A stretch of 64,000 bases of DNA, from positions 2,790,001 to 2,854,000 of the forward strand of contig NC_017910.1 in the NCBI RefSeq assembly GCF_000262305.1, in the 5' to 3' direction. The translations under genes and the position numbers were made by a program. Below, in pieces: positions 1-8,058 of this stretch (within the stretch, counting starts at the first letter, position 1; every line of letters starts with the position of its first letter). The notes below the pieces were generated by a model that searched no databases, was not told the origin of the DNA, and worked only from the letters and a program-made list of their open reading frames with translations. The DNA is from Shimwellia blattae DSM 4481 = NBRC 105725. GTDB lineage: Bacteria > Pseudomonadota > Gammaproteobacteria > Enterobacterales > Enterobacteriaceae.

Positions 1-77
1 TGACCGAAAGCCCGGAATCCGTGATTGCCCGCACCCGTAAAGAAGACGAGCTGGGTGTCGGAATCTGGCAGCCCTGA
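1..77 (+). CDS. miaB: C-terminal end of MiaB, tRNA methylthiotransferase (partial)
   Basis: Only the last 24 codons are inside the window, read in the frame starting at base 3 and ending at TGA 75-77. The peptide contains SVIARTRKEDELGVG and matches from memory the end of the TRAM domain of MiaB, the radical-SAM enzyme that adds a methylthio group to i6A37 of tRNAs. The assignment rests on this short match plus the fact that miaB lies just before ybeZ in E. coli. No catalytic part is visible. Confidence 0.75.
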   Translation, partial: TESPESVIARTRKEDELGVGIWQP

Positions 78-94
78 TAGCCAGAATCACCGGG

Positions 95-127
95 GCGGCA
101 GGCGGGATCCCGCCCGCCGCTTTTTTA
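95..127 (+). terminator. Rho-independent terminator of miaB
   Basis: A GC-rich hairpin with arms 95-106 and 109-120 and one mismatch (A100/C115) is followed by TTTTTT at 121-126. It lies 18 bases after the miaB stop and separates miaB from the ybeZ operon. Confidence 0.85.
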
Positions 128-135
128 TTTACCCC

Positions 136-164
136 CTTGCATTCTGAAGCCCGCACCCAAATAT
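136..164 (+). promoter_or_regulatory. Possible sigma-32 promoter of ybeZ-ybeY-corC-lnt
   Basis: CTTGCA at 136-141 and CCCAAATAT at 156-164 are 14 bases apart. This resembles the heat-shock consensus (CTTGAA, 13-15 bases, CCCCATnT) with a few mismatches. The ybeZYX operon of E. coli is known to be heat-shock induced, which supports the reading. A leader of about 130 bases would precede the TTG start of ybeZ. Confidence 0.4.
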
Positions 165-301
165 CACAGCCGGGCCTTGCGCCTTCTCTCTGCGCCATGA
201 ATAATTTTCTTAACGGCCGGGACCATCTCCGTAATCTTTACCCTGATTGTCCATGTAAGAGGCCCCTGTAAGAGATCTCTGTAAGAGGTAAGAGGAATAG
301 T

Positions 302-1360
302 TTGAATACCGAAACCCGTGAATTAACGCTGGAACCCGCAGATAATGCCCGTTTACTCAGCCTGTGCGGCCCGTTTGATGACAATATCAAACAGCTTGAG
401 CGCCGCCTGGGCATCGAAATCAACCGCCGCGACAACCACTTTACGCTGACCGGCCGCGCGCTGACGGTGAACGCCGCCGCCGATATTCTGCGCCACCTGT
501 ATGTGGATACCGCCCCCATGCGCGGTAAAACGCAGGATATCGAACCGGAACAAATTCATCTGGCGATTAAAGAGTTCCGCGTTCTTGAGCAGGTTGCCGA
601 GAGCGTGCCGGAGTACGGCAAAGCGGTCAATATCAAGACCAAACGCGGGGTCATTAAGCCACGCACCCCGAACCAGGCCCAGTACATTGCCAATATCCTC
701 GACCACGACATCACCTTTGGTGTTGGCCCGGCGGGCACCGGTAAGACCTACCTGGCGGTTGCCGCCGCCGTAGACGCCCTGGAGCGCCAGGATATTCGCC
801 GCATCCTGCTCACCCGCCCGGCGGTGGAAGCCGGTGAAAAGCTCGGCTTCCTGCCCGGGGATCTGAGCCAGAAAGTCGATCCGTATCTGCGCCCCCTGTA
901 TGATGCGCTGTTCGAAATGCTGGGCTTTGAAAAGGTTGAGAAACTGATTGAGCGTAACGTGATTGAGGTGGCCCCGCTGGCCTATATGCGCGGGCGTACC
1001 CTGAACGATGCGTTTATCATTCTTGATGAGAGCCAGAACACCACCATCGAGCAGATGAAAATGTTCCTGACCCGCATCGGCTTTAACTCTAAGGCGGTAA
1101 TCACCGGGGATATCACCCAGATAGACTTACCGCGTAATGCCAAATCCGGCCTGCGCCACGCTATTGAGGTGCTGGCTGAGGTCGACGAAATCAGCTTTAA
1201 CTTTTTCCACAGCGAAGACGTGGTGCGCCACCCGGTAGTGGCCCGCATTGTAAACGCCTATGAAGCCTGGGAAACCGCAGAGCAAAAACGTAAAGAGCAA
1301 CTGGCGGCCGAGCGTAAACGCGAAGCGCAGGCGTCAGAAGCAAGCCAGGAGAATAAATGA
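302..1360 (+). CDS. ybeZ: PhoH-like ATPase YbeZ (PhoL)
   Basis: 352-residue cytoplasmic NTPase of the PhoH family, a functional partner of the ribonuclease YbeY encoded next to it. Walker A is GPAGTGKT at residues 142-149 and Walker B is FIILDES at 238-244. The central 300 residues match E. coli YbeZ almost unchanged, and the lysine/glutamate-rich tail is the variable part. The start is TTG at 302 with AAGAGGAA just upstream; this matches the E. coli N-terminus (NTETREL against NIDTREI). The gene ends in an ATGA overlap with ybeY, so the two are translationally coupled. Confidence 0.95.
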   Translation: MNTETRELTLEPADNARLLSLCGPFDDNIKQLERRLGIEINRRDNHFTLTGRALTVNAAADILRHLYVDTAPMRGKTQDIEPEQIHLAIKEFRVLEQVAESVPEYGKAVNIKTKRGVIKPRTPNQAQYIANILDHDITFGVGPAGTGKTYLAVAAAVDALERQDIRRILLTRPAVEAGEKLGFLPGDLSQKVDPYLRPLYDALFEMLGFEKVEKLIERNVIEVAPLAYMRGRTLNDAFIILDESQNTTIEQMKMFLTRIGFNSKAVITGDITQIDLPRNAKSGLRHAIEVLAEVDEISFNFFHSEDVVRHPVVARIVNAYEAWETAEQKRKEQLAAERKREAQASEASQENK

Positions 1361-1824
1361 GCCAGGTGATTCTTGATCTGCAACTGGCCTGTGAAGACAC
1401 CACAGGCCTGCCAGATGAAGCCCGGATCCAGACATGGCTGGACGCGGTTATCCCGCAATTTCAGGCAGAGTCTGAAGTGACTGTGCGCATTGTGGATGAG
1501 CCAGAAAGCCACGAGCTGAACCTGACCTACCGCGGGAAAGACAAATCCACCAATGTGCTCTCCTTCCCCTTTGAAGCCCCACCGGGCATGGAGATGCCCC
1601 TGCTGGGCGATTTGGTTATCTGTCGCCAGGTGGTTGAGCGGGAAGCACAGGAGCAGGACGTCTCGCCAGATGCCCACTGGGCGCACATGGTGGTACACGG
1701 CAGCCTGCACCTGTTGGGGTATGATCACATTGAAGATGACGAAGCCGAAGAGATGGAGTCTCTGGAAACGGAGATAATGCTTGCCCTCGGCTACGACGAT
1801 CCGTACATTGCCGAGAAAGAGTAG
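1357..1824 (+). CDS. ybeY: Endoribonuclease YbeY, rRNA maturation and quality control
   Basis: 155 residues, the same length as in E. coli. It carries the zinc-binding motif H3xH5xH at H114, H118 and H124 within VVHGSLHLLGYDH. YbeY is a single-strand endoribonuclease needed for 16S rRNA 3' end maturation and late ribosome quality control. It overlaps ybeZ by four bases and precedes corC by about 100 bases, as in other enterobacteria. All catalytic residues are present. Confidence 0.96.
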   Translation: MSQVILDLQLACEDTTGLPDEARIQTWLDAVIPQFQAESEVTVRIVDEPESHELNLTYRGKDKSTNVLSFPFEAPPGMEMPLLGDLVICRQVVEREAQEQDVSPDAHWAHMVVHGSLHLLGYDHIEDDEAEEMESLETEIMLALGYDDPYIAEKE

Positions 1825-1867
1825 CCTGTGCGGCCAGTCTCTGGCCCCGCAGTATAATGTAACGCCC

Positions 1868-1886
1868 GGGGAGCCGTGGGCTCCCC
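1868..1886 (+). other. Hairpin between ybeY and corC
   Basis: Perfect eight-base arms GGGGAGCC (1868-1875) and GGCTCCCC (1879-1886) around a three-base loop. No T-run follows, so it is more likely an mRNA-stabilising or attenuating hairpin within the operon than a full terminator. Confidence 0.5.
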
Positions 1887-1928
1887 CTGGCAGACAATTG
1901 ACTAACATGAGAACCCAATCAAAACGCC

Positions 1929-2807
1929 ATGAGCGACGACAATTCACACAGTAGCGACACTCTCCACAGTAAGAAGGGGTTTTTCTCCCTGATCCTGAGC
2001 CAGCTGTTTCACGGTGAGCCCAAAAACCGTGACGAGCTGCTGGCACTCATTCGTGATTCAGAACAAAACGAGCTTATCGACCAGGACACCCGCGACATGC
2101 TCGAAGGGGTAATGGATATCGCCGACCAGCGGGTGCGCGATATTATGATCCCCCGCTCCCAGATGATTACCCTGAAACGCAACCAGAGCCTTGATGAATG
2201 CCTTGATGTGATTATCGAGTCTGCCCATTCGCGCTTCCCGGTTATCAGCGAAGACAAAGATCACATTGAAGGGATCCTGATGGCAAAAGATCTGCTGCCG
2301 TTTATGCGCAGCGATGCAGAGCCATTCAGTATGGAGAAAGTGCTGCGCAGCGCAGTGGTTGTGCCGGAAAGTAAACGCGTGGACCGGATGCTCAAAGAGT
2401 TCCGCTCCCAGCGCTACCATATGGCCATCGTGATTGACGAGTTTGGCGGGGTCTCCGGTCTGGTGACCATCGAAGATATTCTGGAGCTTATCGTCGGCGA
2501 AATTGAAGACGAATACGACGAAGAAGAAGACACCAACTTCCGCCAGCTGAGCCGCCACACCTGGACGGTGCGCGCCCTGGCCTCGATTGAAGATTTTAAT
2601 GAAGCGTTCGCCACCCACTACAGCGACGACGAAGTGGACACCATTGGCGGCCTTGTTATGCAGGCCTTCGGCCATCTGCCGACCCGAGGGGAAAGCATTG
2701 ATATTGACGGCTACCAGTTTAAGGTCGCCATGGCCGACAGCCGGCGTATTATTCAGGTTCATGTCCGCATACCGGATGACTCCCCGCAGCCACACCTGGA
2801 AGATTAA
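1929..2807 (+). CDS. corC: CBS-domain protein CorC (YbeX), magnesium/cobalt efflux or ribosome-associated
   Basis: 292 residues, the E. coli length. There is an N-terminal acidic helix region, then two CBS domains at roughly residues 70-190 (VRDIMIPRSQM marks the first, MAIVIDEFGGVSGLVTIEDI the second), an acidic linker with EDEYDEEED, and a C-terminal CorC_HlyC domain. CBS pairs bind adenine nucleotides. The protein has been linked genetically to CorA-dependent Mg/Co efflux and more recently to ribosome metabolism, which fits its place after ybeY. No membrane segment is visible. Confidence 0.93.
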   Translation: MSDDNSHSSDTLHSKKGFFSLILSQLFHGEPKNRDELLALIRDSEQNELIDQDTRDMLEGVMDIADQRVRDIMIPRSQMITLKRNQSLDECLDVIIESAHSRFPVISEDKDHIEGILMAKDLLPFMRSDAEPFSMEKVLRSAVVVPESKRVDRMLKEFRSQRYHMAIVIDEFGGVSGLVTIEDILELIVGEIEDEYDEEEDTNFRQLSRHTWTVRALASIEDFNEAFATHYSDDEVDTIGGLVMQAFGHLPTRGESIDIDGYQFKVAMADSRRIIQVHVRIPDDSPQPHLED

Positions 2808-2813
2808 CTAAAC

Positions 2814-4349
2814 ATGGATTTACGCGCTCTGCTCCGGCGCCAGCGGGTACGGCTCGTACTGGCGCTACTTTTCGGTGCCAGCGGCACCCTGGCGTTTTCG
2901 CCGTATGATATCTGGCCCGCCGCCCTGATCTCACTGATGGGGCTACTGGGTCTGACCCTGAACCGCAAACCGCTGCAGAGCGCCGGGATTGGCTTCTTCT
3001 GGGGGCTTGGGCTGTTTGGCAGCGGGATCAACTGGGTATACGTCAGTATCGCCACCTTTGGCGGCATGCCGGGCCCGGTGAATATCCTGCTGGTGGTCCT
3101 GCTGGCGGCGTATTTATCCCTGTATACCGGCCTGTTTGGCGGCCTGCTGGCCCGGCTGGCTCCGGCTGCCCGCTGGTGGCGCTTTGTGTTTATTGCCCCG
3201 GCCCTGTGGCAGATTACCGAGTTCCTGCGCGGCTGGGTGCTGACCGGCTTCCCCTGGCTGCAGTTTGGTTACAGCCAGATAGACGGCCCCTTAAAAGGGG
3301 TCGCGCCGCTGCTGGGGGTGGAGGGGATCAACTTCCTGCTGGTGATTATCGCCGGGCTACTGGTGCTGGCTGTCAGCCAGCGGCGCTGGCAGCCGGTTGT
3401 CATCAGCGCAGCCCTGCTGTTGCTGCCCTGGCCTCTGCGCTATATCAGCTGGTCCCAGCCGCTGACAGAGCGCACCACTCAGGTCTCTCTGGTCCAGGGG
3501 GATATTCCCCAGTCCATGAAGTGGGACGAAAAAGAGCTGCTCAACACCCTGCGGACTTATCTGGATCTCACCCAGCCACAGACGGGCAAATCGCAGCTGA
3601 TCATCTGGCCTGAATCGGCGATTCCGGATCTGGAAATGAACCAGCAGCCGTTCCTGACCATGATGGACGACCTGCTGCGCGCCAGACACAGTACGCTGAT
3701 TACCGGCATTGTTGATGCCCGGCTGAACCCGCAAAATCGCTACAACACTTACAACTCGATTATTGTGCTGGGGGAAAACACCCCGTACAACTACCCGTCA
3801 TCCGATCGCTACAACAAGAACCACCTGGTGCCGTTCGGGGAGTTTGTACCGCTGGAATCGATCCTGCGCCCGCTGGCCCCGTTCTTTGACTTGCCTATGT
3901 CCTCATTCAGCCGCGGAGATTACCGCCAGGCCCCGCTACAGGCCCACGGCTATTTGCTCACCGCCGCTATCTGCTATGAGATAATCCTCGGCCAGCAGGT
4001 ACGGGACAATTTCCGCCCGGACAGCGATTTTCTGCTGACCATCTCCAACGACGCCTGGTTTGGTAAGTCCATCGGCCCGTGGCAGCACTTCCAGATGGCG
4101 CGTATGCGCGCGCTGGAGCTCTCGCGCCCGCTGTTGCGCAGCACCAATAACGGTATCACCGCTGTGGTTGCACCAGACGGCAACGTCACGGCGCAAATTC
4201 CGCAGTTTACCCGCGAAGTGCTGACCACCAGCGTCACGCCGACCCGGGGGCTCACCCCGTATGCCCGCACCGGTAACTGGAGCGTGTGGATAATCACCCT
4301 GCTGGCGGGCGCGGCCGGTCTTCTGCTGGCTGCCCGTCGCCGTTCCTGA
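2814..4349 (+). CDS. lnt: Apolipoprotein N-acyltransferase Lnt
   Basis: 511-residue inner-membrane enzyme that adds the third acyl chain to the N-terminal cysteine of lipoproteins. About the first 200 residues form membrane helices; the periplasmic nitrilase-fold domain follows. The catalytic triad sits at the E. coli numbers: E267 in WPESAIP, K335 in NKNHLVPFGEF and C387 in AAICYE. One more helix lies near the C-terminus. It begins six bases after the corC stop and is the last gene of the ybeZYX-lnt operon. Confidence 0.97.
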   Translation: MDLRALLRRQRVRLVLALLFGASGTLAFSPYDIWPAALISLMGLLGLTLNRKPLQSAGIGFFWGLGLFGSGINWVYVSIATFGGMPGPVNILLVVLLAAYLSLYTGLFGGLLARLAPAARWWRFVFIAPALWQITEFLRGWVLTGFPWLQFGYSQIDGPLKGVAPLLGVEGINFLLVIIAGLLVLAVSQRRWQPVVISAALLLLPWPLRYISWSQPLTERTTQVSLVQGDIPQSMKWDEKELLNTLRTYLDLTQPQTGKSQLIIWPESAIPDLEMNQQPFLTMMDDLLRARHSTLITGIVDARLNPQNRYNTYNSIIVLGENTPYNYPSSDRYNKNHLVPFGEFVPLESILRPLAPFFDLPMSSFSRGDYRQAPLQAHGYLLTAAICYEIILGQQVRDNFRPDSDFLLTISNDAWFGKSIGPWQHFQMARMRALELSRPLLRSTNNGITAVVAPDGNVTAQIPQFTREVLTTSVTPTRGLTPYARTGNWSVWIITLLAGAAGLLLAARRRS

Positions 4350-4362
4350 TCCCTCCCCTTCT

Positions 4363-4384
4363 GCGCACCGGGCAACCGGTGCGC
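4363..4384 (+). terminator. Hairpin after lnt
   Basis: Perfect nine-base arms GCGCACCGG (4363-4371) and CCGGTGCGC (4376-4384) with loop GCAA, 13 bases after the lnt stop. There is no T-run, so it is a weak terminator or a 3' end stabiliser. Confidence 0.5.
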
Positions 4385-4414
4385 CCCTGATGTGACTGTC
4401 ACCCTGTGCAACGC

Positions 4415-4430
4415 TGGCACAGCGCTTGCT
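4415..4430 (+). promoter_or_regulatory. Sigma-54-type promoter element upstream of gltI
   Basis: TGGCACAGCGCTTGCT has the invariant GG and GC ten bases apart and matches the -24/-12 consensus (TGGCAC, five bases, TTGCW) at every defined base. Transcription would begin near 4441 and give a leader of about 345 bases before gltI. A second, weaker GG-N10-GC element (GG 4603-4604, GC 4615-4616) lies closer to the gene and fits the NtrC-like sites better. Confidence 0.5.
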
Positions 4431-4486
4431 TAATTACTCTGGTGCCGGGCGATTTTCCCCGGCCCGTTGCAGCGTAACCGCCCCGA

Positions 4487-4525
4487 TGCACCACAAAATG
4501 GCAACATCAGCACTAAAAAGGTGCA
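4487..4525 (+). promoter_or_regulatory. Tandem NtrC-like sites in the gltI leader region
   Basis: 4509-4525 reads AGCACTAAAAAGGTGCA, close to the NtrC palindrome TGCAC-N7-GTGCA. A weaker copy, TGCAC-N7-TGGCA, lies at 4487-4503. Their centres are 22 bp apart, two helical turns. They would sit about 110-135 bp upstream of a start driven by the weaker sigma-54-like element at 4602-4617, a usual enhancer distance. They lie downstream of the stronger element at 4415. Confidence 0.45.
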
Positions 4526-4720
4526 ACACATCAGATTTGCCTTTTCCTGGTGCGGCGAACATCGCAAAAAGCAACTAAATTCGGACAGGGGATTTACAAT
4601 CCGGCAGATGAAATGCTAACAAATAAGAAATAATTTAGTTTATTTATATTTACAAACAAATAACACAGCATACCCTGCATCACAGGTGCAGCAGCACGCG
4701 GCACCCGGTATGGCGGGTAT

Positions 4721-4745
4721 AACAACGACAACACATTCACAACAC
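4721..4745 (+). promoter_or_regulatory. CA-rich GcvB target site in the gltI 5' UTR
   Basis: A C/A-rich stretch ends in CACAACAC at 4738-4745, which fits the published GcvB seed target CACAACAY. It lies 41-48 bases upstream of the gltI ATG, where the translation-enhancing CA element of Salmonella gltI is found. The GcvB sRNA represses gltI by pairing here. Confidence 0.65.
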
Positions 4746-4785
4746 GGGTATCTGCACCTCAGGTGCCGGAAGAAAGGAGTTGGAT

Positions 4786-5691
4786 ATGCATTTACGTAAA
4801 CTGGCTGCGGCCGTACTGCTCGCGGGTCTTGGTGCCTCCGCCCTGGCCCAGGCAGAAGACGGCAAGCCTGCGATGACCCTGGATAAGATCAACAAGAATG
4901 GGGTTATCGTGGTCGGCCACCGGGAATCGTCAGTTCCCTTCTCTTACTACGACAACCAGCAAAAAGTGGTGGGCTACTCCCAGGACTACTCCAACGCCAT
5001 TGTCGAGGCCATCAAAAAGCAGCTGAACAAGCCGGATCTGCAGGTTAAGCTGATCCCGATTACCTCCCAGAACCGTATTCCGCTGCTGCAAAACGGCACC
5101 TTTGATTTTGAGTGCGGTTCCACCACCAATAACGCCGAGCGCCAGAAACAGGCAGCCTTCTCAAACACCATTTTTGTTGTCGGCACGCGCCTGCTGGTGA
5201 AAAAAGGCGGCCCGATCCACGGCTTTGACGATCTGAAAGGCAAAGCGGTGGTGGTCACCTCCGGCACCACGTCTGAAATTCTGCTCCATAAACTCAATGA
5301 CGAGCAGAAAATGGATATGCGCATCATCAGCGCCAAAGATCACGGGGACTCTTTCCGCACCCTGGAAAGCGGCCGCGCCGTGGCCTTTATGATGGATGAC
5401 GCCCTGCTGGCCGGTGAGCGCGCCAAAGCGAAGAAACCCGATCAGTGGGAGATTGTCGGCAAGCCGCAGTCTGAAGAGGCCTACGGCTGTATGCTGCGCA
5501 AAGACGATCCGGCCTTTAAAAAGCTGGTGGACGACACCATCGCCCAGGTTCAGACCTCCGGCACAGCGGAGAAGTGGTTTGATAAGTGGTTTAACCACCC
5601 GATCCCGCCAAAAAATCTCAATATGAACTTTGCCCTGTCGGACGAAATGAAAGCGCTGTTCAAATCGCCCAACGACAAAGCCTTTAACTAA
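4786..5691 (+). CDS. gltI: Glutamate/aspartate-binding periplasmic protein GltI
   Basis: 301 residues with a Sec signal peptide (MHLRKLAAAVLLAGLGASALAQA). The mature part matches E. coli GltI almost throughout (VIVVGHRESSVPFSYYDNQ, FECGSTTNN, SGTAEKWFDKWF). It binds L-glutamate and L-aspartate and delivers them to GltJKL. I chose ATG 4786 because AGGAG at 4775-4779 is correctly spaced; a TTG two codons upstream (4780) is possible but unlikely. It is the first gene of gltIJKL, with a long regulated leader and SroC just downstream. Confidence 0.96.
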   Translation: MHLRKLAAAVLLAGLGASALAQAEDGKPAMTLDKINKNGVIVVGHRESSVPFSYYDNQQKVVGYSQDYSNAIVEAIKKQLNKPDLQVKLIPITSQNRIPLLQNGTFDFECGSTTNNAERQKQAAFSNTIFVVGTRLLVKKGGPIHGFDDLKGKAVVVTSGTTSEILLHKLNDEQKMDMRIISAKDHGDSFRTLESGRAVAFMMDDALLAGERAKAKKPDQWEIVGKPQSEEAYGCMLRKDDPAFKKLVDDTIAQVQTSGTAEKWFDKWFNHPIPPKNLNMNFALSDEMKALFKSPNDKAFN

Positions 5692-5707
5692 TCACTGAAC
5701 CTTATTG

Positions 5708-5867
5708 CGCTATTTAAACAATGAATAAGGGACGGGTTACCCTGTCCCCCCGATTGATCAGTACCAGCCCGGACAGACTATACGCCAGCCGGTCGTTCCC
5801 CGGCGGGCGTGAAACCAGAAAGCGGTAGATCAATCTTCGGGGGTAGCGCTGCTACCCTCTTTTTTTT
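5708..5867 (+). ncRNA. sroC: SroC, GcvB sponge RNA from the gltI-gltJ spacer
   Basis: The 187-base gap between gltI and gltJ ends with ATCAATCTTCGGGGGTAGC, a hairpin (arms 5841-5847 and 5851-5857) and a T-run. This resembles, from memory, the 3' end of SroC. In E. coli and Salmonella SroC is cut from the gltIJKL mRNA and sequesters GcvB, relieving repression of gltI and other amino-acid transport genes. The 5' end is inferred from the usual length of about 160 bases. Confidence 0.7.
5841..5867 (+). terminator. Partial terminator between gltI and gltJ (3' end of SroC)
   Basis: Hairpin GGGTAGC / GCTACCC with a three-base loop is followed by TCTTTTTTTT to 5867. It reduces gltJKL relative to gltI transcripts and forms the 3' end of SroC. 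Confidence 0.85.
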
Positions 5868-5878
5868 CGGAGTATGTT

Positions 5879-6619
5879 ATGTCTATAGACTGGAACTGGG
5901 GAATCTTTCTGCAGCCCGCCCCATTCGGTAACACCACCTATCTGGGCTGGTTATGGAGTGGCTTTCAGGTCACGGTGGCGCTGTCCGTTACATCCTGGAT
6001 TATCGCCTTTTTTGTCGGCTCCCTGTTCGGCATTTTACGCACCGTTCCCAATCGCTTTCTTGCTGCCATCGGCACCGGCTATGTGGAGCTTTTTCGCAAC
6101 GTCCCGCTGATTGTGCAGTTCTTTACCTGGTATCTGGTGATTCCGGAACTATTGCCGGAGAAGATAGGCACCTGGTTTAAAGCCGAACTGGATCCCAATA
6201 TTCAGTTCTTCCTCTCATCCATGATGTGCCTTGGCCTGTTTACCGCCGCCCGCGTTTGCGAGCAGGTGCGCGCCGCGATCCAGTCGCTGCCCCGGGGCCA
6301 GAAAAACGCCGGTCTGGCGATGGGGTTAACCCTGCCCCAGACCTACCGCCATGTGCTGCTGCCCAACGCATACCGGGTGGTGGTGCCGCCCATGACCTCA
6401 GAGATGATGAATCTGGTCAAAAACTCGGCTATCGCCTCAACCATTGGTCTGGTGGATATGGCCGCCCAGGCGGGCAAACTGCTCGATTACTCTGCTCACG
6501 CCTGGGAATCCTTTACGGCTATCACCCTCGCCTATGTCCTTATTAACGCGGTGATCATGCTGGTTATGAACCTGGTAGAACGCAAAATCCGCCTGCCTGG
6601 CAATCTGGGGGGCAAATAA
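5879..6619 (+). CDS. gltJ: Glutamate/aspartate ABC permease GltJ
   Basis: 246-residue inner-membrane permease of the polar amino-acid HisMQ type. The EAA loop that contacts the ATPase is around residues 150-180 (MGLTLPQTYRHVLLPNAYR). Start ATG 5879 has CGGAG at 5868-5872. It pairs with GltK, whose start codon follows the GltJ stop with no gap. Confidence 0.95.
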   Translation: MSIDWNWGIFLQPAPFGNTTYLGWLWSGFQVTVALSVTSWIIAFFVGSLFGILRTVPNRFLAAIGTGYVELFRNVPLIVQFFTWYLVIPELLPEKIGTWFKAELDPNIQFFLSSMMCLGLFTAARVCEQVRAAIQSLPRGQKNAGLAMGLTLPQTYRHVLLPNAYRVVVPPMTSEMMNLVKNSAIASTIGLVDMAAQAGKLLDYSAHAWESFTAITLAYVLINAVIMLVMNLVERKIRLPGNLGGK

Positions 6620-7297
6620 ATGTACGATTTTGACTGGAGCTCCATCGTCCCGTCCATGCCGTATCTGATTCAGGGGCTGGGAATAACCTTCAGGATAACG
6701 ATTATCGCCATTCTGGTGGGGATCATCTGGGGGACCATTCTGGCGATGCTGCGCCTTTCGCCGGTTAAGGCCCTGAGCTGGTTTGCCACGCTCTACGTTA
6801 ACGTTTTCCGCTCCGTGCCGCTGGTTATGGTGCTGCTGTGGTTTTACCTGATCGTCCCCGGCCTGCTACAGCAGGTGCTGGGGCTCTCGCCGAAAACCGA
6901 CATCCGCCTGATCTCCGCCATTGTGGCCTTCTCACTGTTTGAGGCGGCCTACTACTCGGAAATCATCCGCGCCGGGATCCAGAGTATCTCCCGGGGCCAG
7001 TCCAGCGCGGCACTGGCACTGGGCATGACCCACTGGCAGTCCATGAAGCTGATTATTCTGCCCCAGGCCTTCCGGGCCATGGTTCCCCTGCTGCTGACCC
7101 AGGGTATCGTTCTGTTTCAGGATACCTCGCTGGTCTATGTACTGAGCCTGGCGGACTTCTTCCGCACAGCGTCCACCATTGGTGAGCGCGACGGTACACA
7201 GGTCGAAATGATCCTGTTTGCCGGTAGTGTCTATTTTATTATTAGCCTTGGCGCCTCACTGCTGGTCAGCTGGCTGAAAAAAAGGACTGCATCATGA
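6620..7297 (+). CDS. gltK: Glutamate/aspartate ABC permease GltK
   Basis: 225-residue second permease subunit of the importer, with about five membrane helices and the EAA loop ALGMTHWQSMKLIILPQAFR. It starts immediately after gltJ and overlaps gltL by four bases (ATGA), so the three genes are coupled. Confidence 0.95.
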   Translation: MYDFDWSSIVPSMPYLIQGLGITFRITIIAILVGIIWGTILAMLRLSPVKALSWFATLYVNVFRSVPLVMVLLWFYLIVPGLLQQVLGLSPKTDIRLISAIVAFSLFEAAYYSEIIRAGIQSISRGQSSAALALGMTHWQSMKLIILPQAFRAMVPLLLTQGIVLFQDTSLVYVLSLADFFRTASTIGERDGTQVEMILFAGSVYFIISLGASLLVSWLKKRTAS

Positions 7298-8019
7298 TTT
7301 CCCTAAAAAATGTTTCCAAATGGTATGGCCAGTTTCAGGTTCTGACTGACTGCTCTACTGAAGTAAAAAAAGGTGAGGTGGTCGTGGTGTGCGGCCCGTC
7401 CGGCTCCGGTAAATCCACGCTTATCAAAACCGTTAACGGTCTGGAGCCCATCCAGCAGGGGGAAATACTGGTCGACGGCACTAAAGTTAACGACAAAAAA
7501 ACCAATCTGGCCCGCCTGCGCTCCCGTGTCGGCATGGTGTTCCAGCATTTTGAGCTGTTCCCGCACCTGTCGATTATCGACAACCTGACCCTTGCCCAGG
7601 AGAAAGTGCTGAACCGCGATAAAGCCGCTTCCCGGGCCAAAGGGCTGAAACTGCTGGAGCGGGTGGGACTGTCGGCTCACGCAGATAAATACCCGGCCCA
7701 GTTATCCGGCGGCCAGCAGCAGCGCGTGGCCATTGCCCGCGCCCTGTGTATGGATCCCATCGCCATCTTGTTTGATGAGCCCACCTCGGCCCTGGATCCG
7801 GAGATGATCAACGAAGTGCTCGATGTGATGGTGGAGCTGGCAAACGAAGGCATGACCATGATGGTGGTAACCCACGAAATGGGCTTCGCCCGTAAGGTGG
7901 CCAACCGGGTTATCTTTATGGATGAGGGGAAAATTATCGAAGACGTGGACAAAGAAGCCTTCTTCGCGAATCCGCAGTCTGACCGCGCAAAAGACTTCCT
8001 CGCCAAGATCCTGCACTAA
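7294..8019 (+). CDS. gltL: Glutamate/aspartate ABC ATPase GltL
   Basis: 241-residue cytoplasmic ATPase of the polar amino-acid uptake family. Walker A is GPSGSGKST at residues 34-42, the signature LSGGQQQR at 137-144, Walker B ILFDEP, and the switch histidine lies in VVTHEMGFA. Last gene of gltIJKL. Confidence 0.96.
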   Translation: MISLKNVSKWYGQFQVLTDCSTEVKKGEVVVVCGPSGSGKSTLIKTVNGLEPIQQGEILVDGTKVNDKKTNLARLRSRVGMVFQHFELFPHLSIIDNLTLAQEKVLNRDKAASRAKGLKLLERVGLSAHADKYPAQLSGGQQQRVAIARALCMDPIAILFDEPTSALDPEMINEVLDVMVELANEGMTMMVVTHEMGFARKVANRVIFMDEGKIIEDVDKEAFFANPQSDRAKDFLAKILH

Positions 8020-8024
8020 CCGCG

Positions 8025-8053
8025 CCGGTGCCGCTGCCTGCCAGCGGCACCGG
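8025..8053. terminator. Shared hairpin between convergent gltL and ybeL
   Basis: Twelve-base perfect stem (8025-8036 with 8042-8053) around a five-base loop, between the gltL stop and the ybeL stop on the other strand. No strong T-run on either side, so it may act mainly as a 3' end barrier for both transcripts. Confidence 0.6.
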
Positions 8054-8058
8054 TTGTA

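Noticed and set aside
2058..2795. Long minus-strand ORF (245 codons) opposite corC and similar long antisense ORFs opposite leuS, mrdA, fdnG and ppk
   Set aside because: These are antisense shadows of conserved GC-rich genes, with compositions rich in His/Gln/Val typical of reverse reading.
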